Assembly (NCBI GenBank): GCA_020747065.1
Contig: JAGMVK010000005.1
Span: 248,001 to 312,000, forward strand
Reading direction: 5' to 3'
DNA: 64,000 nucleotides
From: Cadophora sp. MPI-SDFR-AT-0126
Lineage: Eukaryota; Ascomycota; Leotiomycetes; Helotiales; Ploettnerulaceae
The position numbers and the translations under genes were made by a program. Positions 59,522 through 64,000 of this stretch are shown piece by piece (position 1 is the stretch's first letter; the number at the start of each line of letters is the position of its first letter). The notes below the pieces were generated by a model. It was given only the letters and a program-made list of their open reading frames with translations. It did not search any database and had not been told where the DNA came from.

Positions 59522-60262
59522 ATGTCTGGACTCACATATCTCATCACCGGTGCCGGTAGAGGTATTGGAAAAGGCATCCTCGCCGCCCTCGTCACTCGTC
59601 CAAATACAACAGTCATCGCGGCGGTCCGCGACACAGCAGCAGCCAGCACGTCACTGAGCGCCGTCCCCATGGGCAAAGACAGCAAGATCATCAACGTCAA
59701 ACTCGACGTAACGATTGACAGCGACCCTGATACCGCAGTCGAAGAACTCAAAACAAAGCACAACATAACCAAAATCGACATCCTCCTCTCCAACGCCGGC
59801 CTCCTCGACACCATCGCCCCCGTCCTCGAAACCTCCCCAGCCACCGTCCGCCGGCATTTCGAAGTCAACACCCTCGGTCCCCTCGCTCTAATCCAAGCCT
59901 TCATGCCCCTCCTCATCTCCTCTCCCACCCCCAAATTCCTCGTCATAACATCCAGCATCGGCTCCATCAGCAACATGGAGGACTTCCCCGTTCCATTCTT
60001 CGCATACGGGATCAGCAAGGCTGCGGCGAATTATCTGGTTAGGAAGATCGCGTTTGAGAATCCGAAGGTGGTGTCGATGGCGTTGAATCCCGGGTGGGTG
60101 CAGACTGAGATGGGGACGACTGCTGCGGTTGGGGTGGGTATGGACGAGGCACCGATGACGCTGGAGGAGAGTGTGGAGGGGTTGGTGGGGTTGATTGATG
60201 GAGCGTCTCTTGAGAGGACGGGGACGTTTACTGCTGTTTCTGGGGAGGCTATTCCGTGGTGA
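59522..60262 (+). CDS. short-chain dehydrogenase/reductase, single exon
   Basis: Classical SDR of 246 aa, probably NADP(H)-dependent and cytosolic. The Rossmann glycine motif is TGAGRGIGKG near the N terminus. The structural NAG motif sits in LSNAGLL, the catalytic Ser in ITSSIGS and the catalytic Tyr-x-x-x-Lys in YGISKAAAN. The layout resembles norsolorinic-acid ketoreductase-like and C-factor-like fungal SDRs, but the substrate cannot be told. The coding strand is markedly C-rich in the first half and G/T-rich in the second, with no frame break. Confidence 0.94.
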   Translation: MSGLTYLITGAGRGIGKGILAALVTRPNTTVIAAVRDTAAASTSLSAVPMGKDSKIINVKLDVTIDSDPDTAVEELKTKHNITKIDILLSNAGLLDTIAPVLETSPATVRRHFEVNTLGPLALIQAFMPLLISSPTPKFLVITSSIGSISNMEDFPVPFFAYGISKAAANYLVRKIAFENPKVVSMALNPGWVQTEMGTTAAVGVGMDEAPMTLEESVEGLVGLIDGASLERTGTFTAVSGEAIPW

Positions 60263-60463
60263 TCTGAAACAAGGCTGTTGCGCAGTATTTATATTGACGG
60301 TAGGCTGCACCGCTGATACACTAGTGTTGTGCATTGTCAGGTCATAAAGCCGTGGGCCTACAGATTTGTCAGATTAATCGAATTGGAGAGCGGATGCAGA
60401 TGATGATAGTAGATTTCTCCTCAATTACCCAAGTCGTGAGAAAAGTGCTGGTTGGCTCCACGA

Positions 60464-61144
60464 CTACCACAATAAAAACCCCTTCGTAAAATTCCCCCTT
60501 CGATCCCTCCTTGCCCGCTCCCTCTCAGCCACAATCCCCACCGACACCAAAACACTCATCTCCCAATTCTCACCAAAGCTCCCTCGAAACTGAATCTGCC
60601 CCCTCTCCGTCGACCCATCCCATTTCTCCACAAACACAGCATGCACCTCTCCAGTCGCTCTATCCTGCAATTTCCAATCCGGCGCCGCAAATGTCGCCGT
60701 CGCCGTCTTCCCCTCCACTCTTGGCATCCTAACCCACTGGAACGTGCTCTTCTTATCCGGATCTTCCTTCTCATAAGGCGGCAATTTCGGCGGACATAAA
60801 GATGCAGGTACGGTCCAGAGATACATGTCTTTTCCGCTCTTCTCCATCTTTTCTTCGCCCATGGGTCCTTTGATGATGTATTCGCCTGCTGTGGCAGTTT
60901 CTGTCGCTTGTGATATTGTGGCTCCCTTTTTTGAGTCGCCTTTGTGTAGGATGATTGTGTTTCCTTTTGAGTGGTTGCCGATTTCGAGACTGTATAGTGC
61001 GGGCTCGTTTTTGTAGTTGTGGAAGGCGAGGTCTCGGCCTTTGTTCATGACCCAGCTCAGTCCTAGGTTGCCGCATGAGAGAACGTAGAGTTCACTGAGT
61101 GATTTGTATGGAGAGGAAGCGTTTGTTGACGATGTGGGATCCAT
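60464..61144 (-). CDS. conserved hypothetical protein, single exon, 226 aa
   Basis: No signal peptide or membrane helix. Beta-strand-like segments (ALYSLEIGNHSKGNTIILHKG, read as two strands, and TFQWVRMPRVEGKTATATF) alternate with turns, and one region reads DWKLQDRATGEVHAVFVEKW. This pattern is reminiscent of tubby-C-terminal-like beta-barrel proteins common in fungi, but I do not assign it. The C terminus is basic (RERARRDRRG). It converges with the SDR gene, 201 bases between stops. Confidence 0.75.
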   Translation of the reverse strand: MDPTSSTNASSPYKSLSELYVLSCGNLGLSWVMNKGRDLAFHNYKNEPALYSLEIGNHSKGNTIILHKGDSKKGATISQATETATAGEYIIKGPMGEEKMEKSGKDMYLWTVPASLCPPKLPPYEKEDPDKKSTFQWVRMPRVEGKTATATFAAPDWKLQDRATGEVHAVFVEKWDGSTERGQIQFRGSFGENWEMSVLVSVGIVAERERARRDRRGNFTKGFLLW

Positions 61145-62232
61145 TGCGGGGACTTTTGTTCAGTCAGAAATGTTTAGAGCAGAGATGACTGATTTCCAGA
61201 TTCTGAGAGGTTGTATTTGCTTGAAGGATGTCTCGTCAAAGTATATTTAAATGTTGATGTGCCGTCCCCCTGCATAATTCTTGCGCCTCAAGAGGCTGTG
61301 CAGTCCGCCTTGCTGCTCCTTCCATGGAAACCATGAATGAGGTTTGAAAAATGAATGAGGGTGAGGCAGACAGTATTGCCATTTTATGGTTCCCAAAAAT
61401 ATCCAGAAAACCAATAGAAAATCTTTAATAGAGAATCTTTTGGAATACGGGTATGCTTGTAAAATTTGGGTGGGCTTGAAATTACCCCGCATGGATAATT
61501 CCCGGGTCCATCCACAAGATTGAGAGTCAGCACGAGCAAATTCTAAGAAATACAATTGAATACTTTATTTTTGGGATGATTTCAGATGATTCAAGCAAAG
61601 CTTATCGAATCCCCACAAGTGAAAGCGAGAAAAAAAAACGTCTGCAACCTCCTCCTCGATTCATTAGCCCCGGCTGCCAAGATTCCGCAAACCATCGAAG
61701 CGACCTTCTCTTTACTTGGCTTAGCGACGGGATCGTTCACATCAAAATATCAATAGCAACGCGCTGACGCGGCCATCAGCTCTCCATCATCCTGCGGGAA
61801 CAGAGAACTTCGGCGACATCTGAGGTATCCTCTGCCAAGAGGCGAGCTGAACGGCTGACATGTCCAACTAGTTGATTTAAACATTTGGTCAAGCTTTCTT
61901 TAGGGGCTGCATCATTCGATGTCTGTCGTAGCATACCTAATGAAGTCACGGAACTAGAGTCGTTGCCATCAGACCGTCTGATGCTAATGCGGCCTTTAGA
62001 CAGGGACAGAACCGATCAGTCCGGATGACATACCTTAGGTCTGAAAACACTGTAGTTGAGTAGAAGGACGGAGAACTATGAGATCATCGACTCTCGATCT
62101 CAGCAGCGTAGGTTGGCCGTAATGTGGAATTGCATATAGACACCAGGGTCCCAGAGTGGTCGACTTTGTTTTCTCCTTGCATCTAGTTTATCCCGGAAAA
62201 CAAACTTCATTGTCAGCTTCTCTCCTCTGAAC
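61145..62232. other. intergenic, divergent promoters
   Basis: About 1.1 kb between two divergent starts. An A/T-rich TATA-like patch occurs near 61240-61250 for the minus-strand gene. Nothing else recognised. Confidence 0.45.
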
Positions 62233-63319
62233 ATGCATTTCTCAAGAGTCGTCCTCACCTCAGCAGCGGCATCAATTGCCGCAGCTGCACCATTCTCGTT
62301 CCCTCTAGCCAATGGTTTCCCCAACCTGAATGCAACAGCTCTGCAACAAGTCTTCAAGGTCGCTGGTGGAACCCTTCCCAATGGACCCGCTCCATCAAGC
62401 TTGAAGGCCGGAGGAGTCCAAGCTCTACAGCTCGTCGCTGCAAACGAGCTCTTTGAAGTCGCTTACTTCACTGAGCTTGTCCACAACATCACCACTGGAG
62501 TATCAGGATACAAGTGTGGTAGAAATGCACTTGAAAACTTGAAGGCTGTAGTCGCTGTCAGTAATATCCAACTTTCGATCAAATTTTATGAACTAATGTG
62601 AGCTTCAGCAAGAACAAATTCACGCCCTCTCCGCAAACAGTGTTCTAGCCAACGCGAAGGCCGAGACGATCCAACCATGCAAATACTCCTTCCCAGTCGA
62701 CAACTTCGACGACGCCATTTCCCTTGCCCAGACCTTCACTGAAGTCGTCCTCGGCGTCCTGCCTGCCGCACAAGCACTTTTCGCCTGCGACGGAGGTGAA
62801 GAGGCCGGCTTGGTGCCCGTTGTTAGTTCCATCATCGGCCAAGAGGGCGAACAAGTCGGATACTACCGATCTATTCAAAACAAAGTCGCTTCCTCGTCGC
62901 CTCTTCTCACCGGCGGAGCACCTCAATTCGCATACACAGCCATCTCGCAGTTCATCGTTCCAGGATCCTGCCCAAATATCGAAGCCATTGGCTTGACTGC
63001 CTTCCCCGCTTTGACCATCACTTCAACGCCAGAGGCTAGGAACAGCACTCAAAAGTTTGCCATTGAGGGAGGAAATATTACTGCGAGCAGCGCTTCCATT
63101 GCGTATATCTCGGGACAGAACCTCCCTGTCGTGGTTCCCATCTCGAATGTTGAGACCAAAGGAAACATGACTACATTCTCTGCTGCGTTCCCGTATGAAG
63201 CTGGTTTCGCAAGAGGATTGACAATTGGCGCCCTTGTCAAGGGCTGTGGACCCTTTAATTCAAGCTCTGATGTTGCCGCGGCGACTCTGAATGGTCCAGC
63301 TTTGATCAAGGTTGATTAG
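62233..63319 (+). CDS. Rds1/LsdA-like secreted ferritin-fold protein, 2 exons
   Basis: Member of the fungal family annotated as stress-response Rds1 or late sexual development protein, with a ferritin-like helical region (Ferritin_2). Exons 62233-62556 and 62609-63319 join across a 52-base intron (GTCAGT/CAG), giving 344 aa. The signal peptide is MHFSRVVLTSAAASIAAAA. The conserved region includes ALQLVAANELFEVAYFTELV and, across the splice, an EQIHALSANSVL helix. The second half is Ser/Thr/Asn-rich with several N-glycosylation sites. Biochemical activity is unknown; expression in starvation or sexual development is reported for relatives. Confidence 0.9.
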
Positions 63320-63562
63320 ATGGATTGTACGCGATAAAGGACGAGCAGTAGCGGGCTTAAAAGGAAGGTATAAAGAGAAGAATAGTTGTATGTAATCAGA
63401 TTAATAATTTTATTTAATGAGCGATGATATTCAAAAGAGCTCAAAACATAGCTCCAGAGTTTGTTTCACCGTGATGATGCTGTTGGGCTTCAACGTCGTT
63501 TAGTGGCAGGAAGGTGGATCCACATGCCCGTCCAGGATCCACTGCAGCAAAATCAAAAATGC
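63320..63562. other. intergenic before 5S rRNA
   Basis: A/T-rich 3' flank of the Rds1-like gene; nothing recognised. Confidence 0.4.
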
Positions 63563-63569
63563 AAAAAAA
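63563..63569 (-). terminator. Pol III terminator of 5S rRNA
   Basis: A run of seven T on the minus strand, seven bases past the 5S rRNA 3' end. Confidence 0.7.
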
Positions 63570-63576
63570 TAATGTT

Positions 63577-63695
63577 ACATACAACAGTAGGTATTCGCTG
63601 GTGGTCACCCACCCAACTACTAATCCACCGATTTGAGGCTTGAGTACGGCAGAGCGGACGGGATGCCCTAGTTTCCTCAATCTATGGTCGTATGT
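63577..63695 (-). rRNA. 5S ribosomal RNA
   Basis: The minus strand begins ACATACGACCATAG and ends CCTACTGTTGTATGT; the two ends pair as helix I. It contains the conserved fungal 5S blocks CCCGTCCGCTC and TAGTTGGGTGGGTGACCACC. The length is 119 bases, as expected. Filamentous ascomycetes scatter single 5S genes through the genome, so a lone copy is normal. The internal Pol III promoter (A box/C box) is part of the gene. Confidence 0.95.
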
Positions 63696-63872
63696 GACAG
63701 CTTCTTGCTCGTCCGGGTAGATAAATCAGCTTAGAAAAAAAAGACTCATTGCTTTAAAGGCTTCTCGTAAATTTCTAGCCAAGCTTCAGGGTCGTTAACT
63801 CTCATCTAGTATGTACGATGCTCATCTTATATACATCTTGACTTGCCTCCTTCACTTCCCTTCTCATGCAAT

Positions 63873-64000
63873 CTAGGTGCATCCAACACGAGCCGACCCA
63901 ACCACAATATCATCATACCAGAACGTATTCGTATCCCCGCCATAACTCTCCCACCCAAAATAAATCGCCGTAACCTTCGGCTTGACACTGCTCCTCTGCC
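63873..64000 (-). CDS. 3' end of a probable secreted carbohydrate-active protein, truncated by window edge
   Basis: The last 42 codons of a minus-strand gene; the rest lies beyond base 64000. The readable tail (KVTAIYFGWESYGGDTNTFW, then YDDIVVGSARVGC) and a terminal Cys-Thr look like the end of a jelly-roll carbohydrate-active or lectin-like fungal protein. The call is tentative, based on this short piece alone. Confidence 0.5.
   Translation of the reverse strand, partial: QRSSVKPKVTAIYFGWESYGGDTNTFWYDDIVVGSARVGCT

Noticed and set aside
1..64000. CRISPR arrays, insertion sequences, bacterial operon signals and intact transposon genes
   Set aside because: None seen; the window is spliced fungal nuclear DNA and no transposase or reverse transcriptase motif was recognised.

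Overview
This window is nuclear DNA from a filamentous ascomycete (Pezizomycotina; a leotiomycete is my guess, not proven). The evidence is many short introns (about 45-140 bases, GT/AG), dispersed Pol III genes (one 5S rRNA, one intron-bearing tRNA-Gln), and typical fungal families: HET-domain NLR, Rds1/LsdA-like ferritin-fold protein, berberine-bridge oxidase and small secreted proteins. Exon joins were worked out by eye from splice sites and reading phase; none is confirmed by transcripts.

Layout. 1-3.0 kb: 3' part of a copper P1B-ATPase. 3.2-4.2 kb: small secreted, probably wall- or membrane-anchored protein. 5.1 kb: tRNA-Gln(UUG). 6.2-10.9 kb: MFS exporter and secreted FAD oxidase. 13.4-13.9 kb: four-exon secreted cysteine-rich protein with a TATA box. 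15.1-23.5 kb: the most interesting block, three genes between two diverged direct copies of a ~210-base repeat. 24.1-28.9 kb: carboxylesterase and POT peptide transporter. 31.6-34.7 kb: intact HET/NB-ARC/TPR NLR. 35.3-36.1 kb: decayed relic of a second NLR-type gene. 36.4-41.1 kb: aldehyde dehydrogenase, a small secreted protein and an Asp/Gly-repeat protein. 44.0-58.0 kb: housekeeping genes: Kar2/BiP, Hbs1, Vps27 and a Doa4/USP8-like deubiquitinase. 59.5-64 kb: SDR, a conserved hypothetical, an Rds1/LsdA-like secreted protein, 5S rRNA and the 3' end of a possible secreted carbohydrate-active protein.

How the genes work together. In the 15-23.5 kb block, a 943-aa protein with a fungal NLR-type N-terminal region and a C-terminal subtilisin domain (Asp, His and Ser all present) lies 303 bases upstream of a 280-aa protein that looks like a fungal gasdermin. 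This is the protease/pore-former layout known from Podospora het-Q. Diverging from the protease gene across a 294-base spacer is a 1245-aa protein that fuses a fungal C2H2 zinc-finger regulatory region to the PH-CNH half of a Rom2-type RhoGEF, without the catalytic DH domain. I propose a regulated cell-death or allorecognition locus with a sensor or decoy partner. The nearby HET-NLR and NLR relic support reading 14-36 kb as an incompatibility-type region. The three-gene combination and its flanking repeats are the best candidates for something undescribed. Vps27 and the Doa4-like enzyme are divergent neighbours that both act in ESCRT-dependent endosomal sorting.
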